Assembly (NCBI RefSeq): GCF_002901705.1
Contig: NZ_PPPV01000012.1
Span: 527,451-591,450, forward strand
Direction of reading: 5' to 3'
Source: Staphylococcus lugdunensis
GTDB lineage: Bacteria; Bacillota; Bacilli; Staphylococcales; Staphylococcaceae
Length of the DNA stretch: 64,000 nt
The notes below the pieces were generated by a model, which was not told the DNA's origin, did no database searches, and was given only the letters and a program-made list of their open reading frames with translations. Below, one piece after another: positions 29,528 through 38,312 of this stretch (position 1 is the stretch's first letter; each line of letters opens with the position of its first letter). Made by a program: the position numbers and the translations under genes.

Positions 29528-31288
29528 TTAGACCAACTCCTTTAATTCTTTTACAATTTTAAGTCCTTGTTCCTCAATTTCATGTGGTAAAAATGGCGTA
29601 CCATCATATTTTGTCTGCTGTACTAATTTATCTTGAATCTGCGTATTCATTTTAATAATACTTGCGAGTTGTCCTTGATAATTATGTTCTGCAACAATTA
29701 CCTTTTTAGCTTTATTGATGGCGTCTTGGATGATTTCTTTAGGAAATGGATGTAATTGGCGAATCTGCATTGTATTAACTTTTATTCCTGCATCTTTTAA
29801 TCGTGATGTACCTTCTTGAATGGCACCTTTACTTGAGATAAAACCAATGTATAATATATCTGCTTCATCATACGTTTCGTTTGACTCTACAGGATTTTCA
29901 ATTCGTAGCTGTTCTGTTTTTCTCATTCTTTTATCCATTTGTTCGCATCGATTCATCGCAGCTTCACTTGGTTTACCCTGTTGATTATGCTCTACGCCAG
30001 TTACATGATGAATACCACCTTTTACACCAGGTATTGGTCTTGGGGATATACCACTATCTGTTATCGCATAGCGTTTAAAGTATTCCTTATCTCCCTCTTC
30101 TCTCTCAATATCAGTTTGGATAATCTCACCACGATTGATTTCAATTTTATTATAGTCTAATGCTTTCACTGTCTGTTTACCTAGAGACAACTGCAAATCA
30201 CTTAAGACAATAACTGGACATTGATAAATTTCGGCTAAATTAAAAGCTTCAATAGTTAAATAAAATGCATCTTCTGCATCAGTTGGCGCAAGAACAATCT
30301 TTGGTATATCACCATGAGTTCCGTATATCATTTGCATAAGATCAGATTGTTCTTGTTTAGTTGGCAATCCTGTTGAAGGTCCCCCACGCTGCGTATTTAC
30401 AATAACTAATGGTGTTTCTGTCATACCAGAAAGACCGATTGCTTCCATCATTAAAGATAATCCGGGCCCAGAACTTGCAGTAAATGCTCTTACACCAGCA
30501 TAATTTGCACCAATAGCCATTGTGGCAGCTGCGATTTCATCTTCAGTCTGTACAACAGCCCCTCCTGCTTTTGGCAAATTAGCAATCATATATTCCATAA
30601 TTTCAGATGCAGGTGTAATCGGATATGCTGCCATAAATCTTGAGCCTGCTGAAATTGCACCCAGCCCTATAGCATCATTCCCAATCATATATAAATGCGG
30701 CGCACTATCCGTTGCTACTAATTCAAAATCTCCTTGAATTTGATCTAATTGCTCTTGCATCAATTGGTATCCTTGATACAATGCAGTTATATTCATATCG
30801 ACAACTTTGTCGCCTTTTTTCATAAACATATTTCGAATTAAATCTTCGAAAGTTTGTGTATTTAAGTTCATTAAAGCACATGTTGCTCCGACAGCTACCA
30901 TATTTTTCATTAATGCAGTACCTAACTCTTTTGCAGTTGCAGTTAATGGTAAATCAATGAGTTGTGCTTTACAGTTTTCAGGCTTTTCTGGTTTTGCTTT
31001 AGTATCAGCAATAATAATACTATCTGATCTCATTTCGTGATGATTTAATTCGATAGTTTCTTGGTCAAATGCAACAAGGATATCTAAATCATCACTAATA
31101 GCATGAACAGGTGTTAATGATACTCTTATTTTATTATTTGTATGACCGCCTTTTATTCGACTCGAAAAATGTCTATACCCATATAAATAGTATCCTTTTC
31201 TGTTCATTGCAGTTGCAAAGATTTCACCTGTAGATTCTATACCTTCACCTTGTTGTCCGCCCACTTTCCACGATAATTGTGGTTTCAT
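29528..31288 (-). CDS. korA: 2-oxoacid:ferredoxin oxidoreductase alpha subunit (gamma-alpha fusion)
   Basis: A 586 aa fusion of the gamma domain (residues 1-190, with KVGGQQGEGIESTGE at the start) and the alpha pyrimidine-binding domain (about 195-570). The alpha part shows AAYPITPASEIMEYM, VQTEDEIAAATMAIGANYAG and FTASSGPGLSLMMEAIGLSG, the hallmark segments of the family. C-terminal transketolase-like domain follows after about 470. AGGAGG precedes the ATG by 8 bp. Together with KorB it should form an alpha2-beta2 cytoplasmic enzyme that supplies reduced ferredoxin or acts in the TCA cycle. Confidence 0.92.
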   Translation of the reverse strand: MKPQLSWKVGGQQGEGIESTGEIFATAMNRKGYYLYGYRHFSSRIKGGHTNNKIRVSLTPVHAISDDLDILVAFDQETIELNHHEMRSDSIIIADTKAKPEKPENCKAQLIDLPLTATAKELGTALMKNMVAVGATCALMNLNTQTFEDLIRNMFMKKGDKVVDMNITALYQGYQLMQEQLDQIQGDFELVATDSAPHLYMIGNDAIGLGAISAGSRFMAAYPITPASEIMEYMIANLPKAGGAVVQTEDEIAAATMAIGANYAGVRAFTASSGPGLSLMMEAIGLSGMTETPLVIVNTQRGGPSTGLPTKQEQSDLMQMIYGTHGDIPKIVLAPTDAEDAFYLTIEAFNLAEIYQCPVIVLSDLQLSLGKQTVKALDYNKIEINRGEIIQTDIEREEGDKEYFKRYAITDSGISPRPIPGVKGGIHHVTGVEHNQQGKPSEAAMNRCEQMDKRMRKTEQLRIENPVESNETYDEADILYIGFISSKGAIQEGTSRLKDAGIKVNTMQIRQLHPFPKEIIQDAINKAKKVIVAEHNYQGQLASIIKMNTQIQDKLVQQTKYDGTPFLPHEIEEQGLKIVKELKELV

Positions 31289-31330
31289 ATCATAAGCCTC
31301 CTGTGGAATTAATTCATCTTAAATAATAAC

Positions 31331-31365
31331 AAAAAGAACCACCGTATTACTATGTCAACAGTGGT
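31331..31365 (-). terminator. Terminator of ymdB
   Basis: ACCAC-c-GT (31338-31345) pairs with AC-a-GTGGT (31358-31365), followed on the minus strand by CTTTTTG. It is 57 bp after the ymdB stop, before korA. Confidence 0.6.
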
Positions 31366-31421
31366 AATTTCATAAACTCATACTTATGGACGATAGTCTT
31401 CATATCGTTCTTAGGAACTTG

Positions 31422-32210
31422 TTAAAATGGATGATCTTGATTAATTAGTATCCTTTCAATATATGATGTTTTTCCTTCTCTATCAAGATCAATCAGCACA
31501 CCTGACAACACACTGCGTCCATCATCAGGGACAACATGACGTTGCGGTAAACTTGTAATAAATCGCTCAATAACTTCTGTCTTGTTGATACCTAGAATAC
31601 CATCATAAAAACCAGTCATACCAACGTCTGTAATATATCCCGTGCCTTGGGGTAAAATACGTTCATCTGCTGTTTGTATATGTGTATGTGTACCAACAAC
31701 AGCACTCACCCGTCCATCTAAATACCAGCCCATTGCATTTTTTTCAGATGTTGTTTCCGCATGAAAATCAACGAATATATATGGTGTTTGTTGTTTAGCC
31801 TCATTTATAAGTTCATCTGCTTTTTTAAAAGGATCATCAATAACTGGCATAAAAGAACGTCCTTGTAGATTAATTATAGCTAATTTAATATCATTAATTT
31901 GGATAAATCTCATACCCACGCCAGGTGCTTCACTAGGAAAGTTTGCTGGTCGCACCATTCTTTTCGCTTCATCGATAAAATCATATATTTCCCGTTGACC
32001 ATAGGTATGATTTCCCATTGTAATAAAATCAACGCCGTCTCTTAGCAATTGCTTATATATTTTTTCGGTTAGACCTTTACCGTGTGCAGCATTTTCCGCA
32101 TTGACAATCGTTATTGTTGGCCTATGTGATTGCTTTATTTTAGGTAGGTATTCTGCTATTGCTTTTCTACCAATTTTCCCTACGATATCTCCTATAAAAA
32201 GTATTCTCAT
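31422..32210 (-). CDS. ymdB: YmdB-family metallophosphoesterase
   Basis: Dinuclear metal phosphodiesterase of 262 aa. Metal ligands are visible in FIGDIVGKIGR (D8), NAENAAHGKG, MGNHTYGQ, FVDFHAETTSEK and VVGTHTHIQTAD. B. subtilis YmdB hydrolyses cyclic AMP and influences the choice between motility and biofilm; it is the usual neighbour of rny. Here the two are separated by a small plus-strand gene and about 700 bp. AAAGGATG is 8 bp before ATG. The in vivo substrate remains uncertain. Confidence 0.9.
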   Translation of the reverse strand: MRILFIGDIVGKIGRKAIAEYLPKIKQSHRPTITIVNAENAAHGKGLTEKIYKQLLRDGVDFITMGNHTYGQREIYDFIDEAKRMVRPANFPSEAPGVGMRFIQINDIKLAIINLQGRSFMPVIDDPFKKADELINEAKQQTPYIFVDFHAETTSEKNAMGWYLDGRVSAVVGTHTHIQTADERILPQGTGYITDVGMTGFYDGILGINKTEVIERFITSLPQRHVVPDDGRSVLSGVLIDLDREGKTSYIERILINQDHPF

Positions 32211-32365
32211 GAATTGTTCATCCTTTCATAAATAATTTTAAGTCAAAATCAAAAAGAATTAAAGCAGATTAACTATTTTTATTTTGTTTTAAAGTGCATT
32301 TCTTTTTCAGTAAAGAAACCTATGTTAAGATGAATTTATAAAATAATAGGAGTTGTATATATTAC

Positions 32366-32584
32366 ATGTCAATTAACATTGATCCAGAAAGATTTGCAGA
32401 ATTGGTTTTAACAGCAAACCCAGCAAAATCTGAAGATGCTGAAGATATCGCAAAAGAATGTTTAGAGTTATATATTAATGCTTATCGCTTAGCAGAAAGA
32501 TATTCTAACGTTGCAACAAACTGCTATGACACTGCTGAAGTCATTTCAGAGATGAACAAAGCGGATTTACAATTGAAGCATTAA
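32366..32584 (+). CDS. Small acidic protein of unknown function, 72 aa
   Basis: I do not recognise a domain. The frame encodes a compact, probably helical protein rich in A, E and N: MSINIDPERFAELVLTAN, then KSEDAEDIAKECLELY and YRLAERYSNVATNCYD. It has two cysteines and no membrane segment. GGAG at 32349-32352 lies 13 bp before the ATG, longer than usual, and no alternative start exists in frame. An extended -10 (TGT-TAAGAT) is seen at about 32323-32331. It is the only plus-strand gene between korA and the end of the window, placed between rny and ymdB. Good coding character and recollection of an equivalent in S. aureus suggest it is real. Confidence 0.7.
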   Translation: MSINIDPERFAELVLTANPAKSEDAEDIAKECLELYINAYRLAERYSNVATNCYDTAEVISEMNKADLQLKH

Positions 32585-32869
32585 CATACCACACCTATTA
32601 ACGACAACAATTTGCATATTAATGAATAAACATATAAACATTTAAATTATTAATACAGGTTGCCACCAAAAGTTGAATGAAAATTCTAACTTTTGGTGGC
32701 ACTTCATATTTCAAATAAATATATTTTTATGATGCCTTACTTTAAGTTCTTAATAAGATGATCAATTATGCATAAGCATTAACCTAACTTATTATTTAAT
32801 GTTGAACTAATCATTTTTATTTGAAACAATAATGAAGTAAGTTGTGCCTTATAATTAAAAATAACACCT
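32585..32869. other. Intergenic region downstream of the small gene
   Basis: Apart from the long hairpin at 32661-32701 this AT-rich stretch contains no ORF or motif I can support. Confidence 0.5.
32661..32701 (+). terminator. Strong hairpin after the small gene (14-bp perfect stem)
   Basis: TGCCACCAAAAGTT (32661-32674) is perfectly complementary to AACTTTTGGTGGCA (32688-32701), with a 13-nt loop. No T-run follows on either strand, so termination is uncertain; it could be an mRNA-stabilising or processing structure. It is 77 bp after the small gene. Confidence 0.5.
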
Positions 32870-32907
32870 AAAAAAACAAACCTAATATTTTACAACATTA
32901 GGTTTGT
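32870..32907 (-). terminator. Terminator of rny
   Basis: ACAAACCTAAT (32876-32886) pairs with ATTAGGTTTGT (32897-32907), followed on the minus strand by seven T. A smaller stem, ACAGGC/GCCTGT at 32921-32939, touches the rny stop codon just before it. Confidence 0.88.
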
Positions 32908-32940
32908 CGACATTTAAGAAACAGGCACGAAAGGCCTGTT

Positions 32941-34500
32941 TTATTTAGCATATTCAACTGCTCTGGTCTCACGAACAACTGTCACTTTAATATGACCAGG
33001 ATATTGAAGTTCTTCTTCGATTTGGTTTTTAATATCTCGTGCAAGGCGATATGATTTTAAATCATCAATTTCATCCGGAGAAACGATTACTCTTATTTCT
33101 CGTCCGGCTTGTATAGCAAATGCTTTTTCAACGCCATCGTAACCTTCAGATAATGTTTCTAAGCGTTCTAATCTGCGGATATAATTCTCTAAAGTCTCTT
33201 TACGTGCACCTGGTCGTGCAGCGGATAAAGCATCTGCTGCCGCGACTAAAATTGATATGATAGAAGTGGGTTCCACGTCACCATGATGAGAATGAATAGC
33301 ATTTATTACCGTATCATTTTCGCCGTATTTTTTAGCGAGTTCTACACCAATTTCAACGTGACTACCTTCAACTTCATGGTCTATTGCTTTACCAACATCA
33401 TGGAGCAAGCCAGCTCTTTTGGCTAAACTTACATCCTCACCTAATTCAGCAGCAAGCATACCTGATAAATGCGCAACTTCAATCGAATGTTTCAACACAT
33501 TTTGACCGTAGCTTGTTCGATAATTTAAGCGACCTAAAATTTTCACTAATTCAGGATGCATATTATGAATATTCATTTCAAAGGTAGCTTGTTCTCCCGC
33601 ATCTCGAATGATTTCGTCAACTTCTTTTCTTGCTTTGTCAACCATATCTTCAATTCTACCAGGATGGATTCTACCGTCTGATACTAAATTGACTAATGCT
33701 GTTCTTGCAATTTCACGTCTAATTGGATCAAAACCAGATAAAATAACTGCTTCTGGTGTATCATCAATTATCAAATCGATACCTGTTAATGTTTCTAATG
33801 TTCGAATATTTCTACCTTCTCTACCAATAATACGACCTTTCATTTCGTCGTTTGGTAAATTAACAACTGATACTGTTGATTCTGTTGTATGATCTGCTGC
33901 TAATCTTTGGACAGTTGTAGCTAATAATTCTTTGGCAGTTTTATCGACTTTTTCTTTAGCTTCTGCTTCTTTTTCTTTAACAAGTACTGCAATATCTTGT
34001 GACAGTTCTTCTTCAACTCTCTGAAGTTGTTCTCTAACAGCTTCTTCTTGAGTAAGACCGGAGATGCGTTCTAATTCTTGTTCATGCTTCATTATTAATG
34101 ATTGAACACTACTCTCTTTTGCATCTACTTGTTGTTGTCTTTCTTCAAGTTTAGATTCTTTTTGTTCTAAAATCTCATCTTTTTTGTCTAATAGATCAGA
34201 TTTTCGATCTAAATTTTCCTCTTTTTGAAGAAGTCGGGCTTCTTGTTTTTGAAGCTCACCACGTCTTTCACGTAATTCTGATTCAGTTTGTTCTCTTAAG
34301 ATTTGGTTTTCTTCTTTTGCTTCAAGTAACTTTTCTTTTTTGATATTTTCAGCTTCTTTGTTTCCTTGCCTAATAATATCATCAGCGGTTTGTCTTGCTT
34401 GTAATTGTTTTTGATGCAACAAATTTCGGGCTACGAAATACCCTACAACAACTCCTAGAATAATCCCAAGCAAAATGAGTAGGAGGGCTAATAAATTCAC
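32941..34500 (-). CDS. rny: Ribonuclease Y
   Basis: Membrane-anchored endoribonuclease of 519 aa that starts mRNA decay and processing. One membrane helix (residues 1-22) is followed by a long coiled coil (about 30-195, rich in E, K, Q), a KH domain (about 210-275, with [12 protein letters not shown]) and an HD domain with [10 protein letters not shown] near residue 367. GTG is the start codon, with AAGGAGGTG 6-7 bp upstream. A promoter with perfect -35 precedes it. In S. aureus it is known as CvfA and affects virulence gene expression. Confidence 0.97.
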   Translation of the reverse strand: MNLLALLLILLGIILGVVVGYFVARNLLHQKQLQARQTADDIIRQGNKEAENIKKEKLLEAKEENQILREQTESELRERRGELQKQEARLLQKEENLDRKSDLLDKKDEILEQKESKLEERQQQVDAKESSVQSLIMKHEQELERISGLTQEEAVREQLQRVEEELSQDIAVLVKEKEAEAKEKVDKTAKELLATTVQRLAADHTTESTVSVVNLPNDEMKGRIIGREGRNIRTLETLTGIDLIIDDTPEAVILSGFDPIRREIARTALVNLVSDGRIHPGRIEDMVDKARKEVDEIIRDAGEQATFEMNIHNMHPELVKILGRLNYRTSYGQNVLKHSIEVAHLSGMLAAELGEDVSLAKRAGLLHDVGKAIDHEVEGSHVEIGVELAKKYGENDTVINAIHSHHGDVEPTSIISILVAAADALSAARPGARKETLENYIRRLERLETLSEGYDGVEKAFAIQAGREIRVIVSPDEIDDLKSYRLARDIKNQIEEELQYPGHIKVTVVRETRAVEYAK

Positions 34501-34584
34501 ACAAACACCTCCTTTTTCTAGGGCTATGTTCTGTATATCAAAATCGATATGATTTTATAAAATTTATAATAATCATACAAACTA

Positions 34585-34614
34585 ATTGTACTTTTTTAGT
34601 TGTGTGAGTGTCAA
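34585..34614 (-). promoter_or_regulatory. Promoter of rny
   Basis: Minus-strand -35 TTGACA (34609-34614), 18 bp spacer and -10 TACAAT (34585-34590). The leader would be about 75 nt. Confidence 0.75.
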
Positions 34615-34660
34615 GGTAAGAAGCCTATTAATCATTGTAATTCTATTAAAAATAGTGTAT

Positions 34661-34699
34661 AAAAATACCTTGATGGCCATAAAACCAACAAGGTATTTT
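34661..34699 (-). terminator. Terminator of recA
   Basis: AAAATACCTTG (34662-34672) pairs with CAAGGTATTTT (34689-34699) and has T-rich flanks on both strands, so it could work in both directions. It lies 70 bp after the recA stop. Confidence 0.85.
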
Positions 34700-34768
34700 A
34701 AAAGTTATATATTTAATTATTTTGTAGTTAATTAACTATGCGTTAAATCATATCACTCAAACTTGATA

Positions 34769-35815
34769 TCATTCTTCATCAAATAGAGATTCTGGTGCTT
34801 TAGCTTCTTTTTCTTCAACATCACCATCAAAAATACCTAATTTTTCTCTTAGTTTACGATCAATATCATCTCTTACTTCTGGATTTTCTTTTAGATAAGT
34901 TTTGACATTTTCTTTACCTTGGCCCATTCTATCTCCATTGTATGAGTACCAAGCACCTGATTTATCAACAATATCATGTTCAACACCTAAATCAATGAGT
35001 TCTCCCTCTTTAGAGATTCCTTGACCATACATAATATCTACTTCTGCAACTTTAAATGGCGGCGCAACTTTATTTTTAACAACTTTGATTTTCGTTCTAT
35101 TACCAACGATGTCTTGACCTTGCTTTAATTGTTCTGCACGACGAACTTCTAAACGTACTGAACTATAAAATTTAAGTGCACGACCACCAGGTGTTGTTTC
35201 AGGATTACCAAACATTACGCCAACCTTTTCACGAATTTGATTGATGAAAATGGCTGTCGTATTTGATTTAGAAATTGCACCTGAAAGCTTACGTAATGCT
35301 TGAGACATCAAGCGAGCTTGTAAACCTACATGCGTATCTCCCATTTCTCCTTCAATTTCAGCTTTGGGTGTTAAAGCTGCAACTGAGTCCACAACTACAA
35401 TATCAACAGCTCCACTACGTACAAAGGCTTCAGCGATTTCTAAACCTTGTTCACCATGATCTGGTTGAGAAAGATATAAGTTATCAATATCTACACCTAA
35501 AGCAGCTGCATATTCAGGATCTAGCGCATGCTCAGCATCAATAAAAGCTGCAATACCACCATTTTTTTGAACTTCGGCAATTGCATGTAATGCAACGGTC
35601 GTTTTACCTGAACTTTCAGGACCATATATTTCTATAATTCTTCCTTTAGGATATCCACCAACTCCTAAAGCATTATCTAATGTCACTGATCCAGTAGATA
35701 CACTAGATACGCGACGGCCTTTATTATCCCCTAATTTCATTACGGCACCTTTACCGAATGATTTTTCCATATTTTTAATTACAGTATCTAGCGCTTTTTG
35801 ACGATTATTATCCAA
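34769..35815 (-). CDS. recA: Recombinase RecA
   Basis: Strand-exchange ATPase and LexA co-protease of 348 aa. Walker A GPESSGKT spans residues 65-72; Walker B is [12 protein letters not shown]; the L2 loop contains [20 protein letters not shown]. The start is a TTG at 35815 with AGGAGGTC about 7 bp upstream; the longer frame reaching 35872 runs back into the promoter and is rejected. The C-terminal tail is acidic. Two LexA-type boxes lie upstream. Differences from the S. aureus protein cluster in the C-terminal 60 residues. Confidence 0.98.
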   Translation of the reverse strand: MDNNRQKALDTVIKNMEKSFGKGAVMKLGDNKGRRVSSVSTGSVTLDNALGVGGYPKGRIIEIYGPESSGKTTVALHAIAEVQKNGGIAAFIDAEHALDPEYAAALGVDIDNLYLSQPDHGEQGLEIAEAFVRSGAVDIVVVDSVAALTPKAEIEGEMGDTHVGLQARLMSQALRKLSGAISKSNTTAIFINQIREKVGVMFGNPETTPGGRALKFYSSVRLEVRRAEQLKQGQDIVGNRTKIKVVKNKVAPPFKVAEVDIMYGQGISKEGELIDLGVEHDIVDKSGAWYSYNGDRMGQGKENVKTYLKENPEVRDDIDRKLREKLGIFDGDVEEKEAKAPESLFDEE

Positions 35816-35863
35816 AACGAGACCTCCTAATAGGATTATTTTCCTGTTTATTGTCTTATCATT

Positions 35864-35892
35864 ACTATACAATCATTTCATATAAAATACAA
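35864..35892 (-). promoter_or_regulatory. Promoter of recA
   Basis: Minus-strand -35 TTGTAT (35887-35892), 17 bp spacer and -10 TATAGT (35864-35869). The -35 box lies 8 bp inside the nearer LexA box. Confidence 0.65.
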
Positions 35893-35900
35893 GAGATTTA

Positions 35901-35914
35901 CGAATATTTGTTCG
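35901..35914 (-). promoter_or_regulatory. LexA (SOS) box 1 of recA
   Basis: CGAATATTTGTTCG matches the Gram-positive SOS consensus CGAAC-N4-GTTCG with one change. It is just upstream of the recA -35. Confidence 0.85.
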
Positions 35915-35964
35915 CTATATTTACGGTAAACTTATATTAATTTCATGTTAAAACTAAAAATATA

Positions 35965-35978
35965 CGAACATAAGTTCA
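35965..35978 (-). promoter_or_regulatory. LexA-like (SOS) box 2 between recA and cinA
   Basis: CGAACATAAGTTCA matches CGAAC-N4-GTTCG at all but the final base. It lies 51 bp farther from recA, 10 bp after the cinA stop codon, and could cooperate with box 1 or control a second start site. Confidence 0.6.
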
Positions 35979-35988
35979 AAAAATGATA

Positions 35989-37131
35989 CTATCTTAACCA
36001 ATTAAGTAATGTTATCAAAGCATAATTTTGACTTCTGCGTCTTAAAATATTTCGTGTTTGTGGCATTTTAAACATTTTAGCTTTAAATGCTTGATCTGTT
36101 AATAAACCTATATAGACTTTCTCATCTTCATTCAATAATGCAATTCCCATTTTACTATGGTATGTCTCTTTTATATATAATGCTGCCTGTTGCAGCTTGT
36201 CATGAATATTTGATGTGTTGCTCAAAAATATTTCTGAATCTGGCAACATTCCTACTAACTTTTGTTTTTCATCTACATCTTTTAAGCGATGATATAATGC
36301 ACCATTGGTCACACCATCATAAATTGCGTATGAATCAGTTAACTTTTGACTCACGGCTTCTTCTATAAGAATATCATCAGAACCGTAATAATATTCACCA
36401 ATTCTAGCTAATATCTCATCTTTCACAGGTGCTATTAAATCGTGACATTCTTCTTTAGTATCCGCATTAGCTGTTAAGCGTATATATACCTCATCAGTAC
36501 CCGCTAATGGTGCAATAGTCGGATTTTCTTGTGCATCAATTAAATCCATTAACAACGTTTCAACTTTTGATTCCCCTATACCAGCAAAACGGAGTTGTTC
36601 TGAAAAAATGATATGTTCGCCATCTAATAAATACGGTAATAACTTATTTTTAGCCATTGGACGCATTTCACGCGGTGGTCCTGGAAGTAGGACTATTTTT
36701 TTATTACCTTCTGTTATTAACATGCCAGGTGCCATACCATAATCATTTGCTAATACAGTTGAACCTTCTATCACTAAAGCTTGTTGCTTATTATTGGGGG
36801 TCATTGTTTGCCCTTGAGCATTAAAATAGTCTTGAATAAAGTTAAGTGCCACATCATCTATAACCAGTTGTCGTCCTAAAATATCTGCAACAACCTGTTT
36901 GGTTAAATCGTCTTTTGTTGGTCCTAACCCGCCAGTTAATACGATAGTATCAAATCGTGTTAATCCTTGTGATATAGCATGCGCCAATCGTTCTGGATTA
37001 TCACCAACAACTGTATGTTCTACTACACTTTTTCCAATACTATTAAATAATTTTGATAAATATTGACCATTGGTGTTTGCTATTTGACCTAATAGCAGTT
37101 CTGAACCAACCGCTATAATTGATATATTCAT
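35989..37131 (-). CDS. cinA: CinA-family protein with degenerate C-terminal amidase domain
   Basis: Protein of 380 aa. The N-terminal MoCF/COG1058 domain (residues 1-170) is intact: ISIIAVGSELLLGQIANTN and VLTGGLGPTKDD are the nucleotide-pyrophosphatase motifs. The C-terminal half should be the nicotinamide-nucleotide amidase domain, but its usual S-x-T-G-G nucleophile segment is replaced (SYAIYDGVTNGALYHRL), so deamidase activity is doubtful. The gene is upstream of recA, its usual competence-linked place, and AGGAG lies 10 bp before ATG. The downstream SOS boxes separate it from recA. Confidence 0.88.
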   Translation of the reverse strand: MNISIIAVGSELLLGQIANTNGQYLSKLFNSIGKSVVEHTVVGDNPERLAHAISQGLTRFDTIVLTGGLGPTKDDLTKQVVADILGRQLVIDDVALNFIQDYFNAQGQTMTPNNKQQALVIEGSTVLANDYGMAPGMLITEGNKKIVLLPGPPREMRPMAKNKLLPYLLDGEHIIFSEQLRFAGIGESKVETLLMDLIDAQENPTIAPLAGTDEVYIRLTANADTKEECHDLIAPVKDEILARIGEYYYGSDDILIEEAVSQKLTDSYAIYDGVTNGALYHRLKDVDEKQKLVGMLPDSEIFLSNTSNIHDKLQQAALYIKETYHSKMGIALLNEDEKVYIGLLTDQAFKAKMFKMPQTRNILRRRSQNYALITLLNWLR

Positions 37132-37202
37132 AAATTAAAAGCTCCTATTCAATAAAAAATTATCACTTTATGTGTCAAAAACTTGTGCCAATTATTAACT
37201 TA

Positions 37203-37296
37203 CAATAAAAACGACCAAGTGTCCTAATAAAAAGTTTATACTTATGAATCACGTCATTTATTATGCGTGTATAAACTTCAGAACATCTTGGTCAGA
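37203..37296 (-). terminator. Large nested terminator after pgsA
   Basis: An outer stem GACCAAG (37213-37219) / CTTGGTC (37287-37293) encloses an inner stem GTTTATAC (37234-37241) / GTATAAAC (37269-37276). On the minus strand the structure is followed by GTTTTTATTG. The total span is about 80 nt, unusually large for a simple terminator. Confidence 0.65.
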
Positions 37297-37301
37297 AATA
37301 G

Positions 37302-37877
37302 CTATTGTTTAAAAACAGCTCTACCTTTATAAAAATATTCAAGGCCAGATAATATTGTAAATAAGACACCGATGTATAGCAATGTTTGTCCTATTGAGAA
37401 TCCAATCACGTTAACGAACAGATCGCCAAATAGTAGCCAAATAATTGCAACCATCGTTACAGCAGTTTTAATTTTACCTAATTGACCTGCTGCACTTACA
37501 AATCCTTGTTCGATTTGTAATAATCGTAGTCCTGTCACAGCAAATTCACGTGCTATAATAATAATCGCTACAACAGAATTAGTTATTCCTAATTCTACCA
37601 TTACAATCAAGGCGCTTGATACGAGTAATTTATCAGCTAAAGGATCTAAAAATTTCCCCATATTCGTAACCAATTCCCATTTACGCGCCAAATATCCATC
37701 AACAAAGTCGCTCAGTGAAGCAACTATAAATACTATCGCACTAATCAACTGCTCAATGCGTATATCATAGCCTCCTAAAACGGATACCGTACCGAATCCA
37801 AAATCTACAAGAGCAAAAAGGATAAATACGGGGATGAGGATAACTCTAAAAACTGTAATCTGGTTAGGTATGTTCAT
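37302..37877 (-). CDS. pgsA: CDP-diacylglycerol-glycerol-3-phosphate 3-phosphatidyltransferase
   Basis: Makes phosphatidylglycerol phosphate from CDP-diacylglycerol and glycerol-3-phosphate, the committed step to phosphatidylglycerol, cardiolipin and lysyl-phosphatidylglycerol. The protein is 191 aa with about five or six membrane helices. The CDP-alcohol transferase motif D-x2-D-G-x2-A-R-x8-G-x3-D-x3-D is intact, with D57, D60, G61, A64, R65, G74, D78 and D82. GAGG precedes ATG. It follows the RodZ-like gene by 21 bp in the ymfK-ymfM-pgsA operon. Its glycerol-3-phosphate substrate links it to the glp genes here. Confidence 0.96.
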   Translation of the reverse strand: MNIPNQITVFRVILIPVFILFALVDFGFGTVSVLGGYDIRIEQLISAIVFIVASLSDFVDGYLARKWELVTNMGKFLDPLADKLLVSSALIVMVELGITNSVVAIIIIAREFAVTGLRLLQIEQGFVSAAGQLGKIKTAVTMVAIIWLLFGDLFVNVIGFSIGQTLLYIGVLFTILSGLEYFYKGRAVFKQ

Positions 37878-37898
37878 TAAAAAGCCTCATTTCTATAT

Positions 37899-38291
37899 TT
37901 AAAAAATTAATACTGCAATAATCCATAGTATAACAGATATGATACTTAGTGAGACGATGATTATACTCAATTGAATAGGTTCTTTATAAGAAACGTGTTG
38001 GGTTGGTGGTTCAATACTTTGAAACTGTGTGATTAAATCATCTAGTTGGCTTTGACTATTGGGAATTTCTTCTCTATGTGCAGATACTAATTGGTTATCA
38101 TCAATATTTACAGTTTTAGCATACTTACGAATAAAACCTTCTGCATAATCTTTTTTAGCCAATAATTCATAATTATTATTCTCAATATGCTGTAATGTTT
38201 GACGTTTAATTTGCGTTCGTGACTCTAGTTCAGCTAATGTCATTCCTAAACGTTCTCTTCTATGTTTTAATATTTCACCAACTGTTTTCAC
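37899..38291 (-). CDS. ymfM: RodZ-like helix-turn-helix membrane protein (YmfM)
   Basis: Protein of 130 aa with an N-terminal HTH_25 domain (residues 5-70: EILKHRRERLGMTLAELESR) and one membrane helix (about 108-128) at the extreme C-terminus. RodZ proteins tie the cytoskeleton to cell-wall synthesis; this staphylococcal form lacks the extracytoplasmic domain, and cocci lack MreB in the rod sense, so its job is unclear. GTG start with GGAGG 8 bp upstream. It sits between ymfK and pgsA. Confidence 0.85.
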   Translation of the reverse strand: MKTVGEILKHRRERLGMTLAELESRTQIKRQTLQHIENNNYELLAKKDYAEGFIRKYAKTVNIDDNQLVSAHREEIPNSQSQLDDLITQFQSIEPPTQHVSYKEPIQLSIIIVSLSIISVILWIIAVLIF

Positions 38292-38312
38292 TTGATATAG
38301 CCTCCAACTTTA

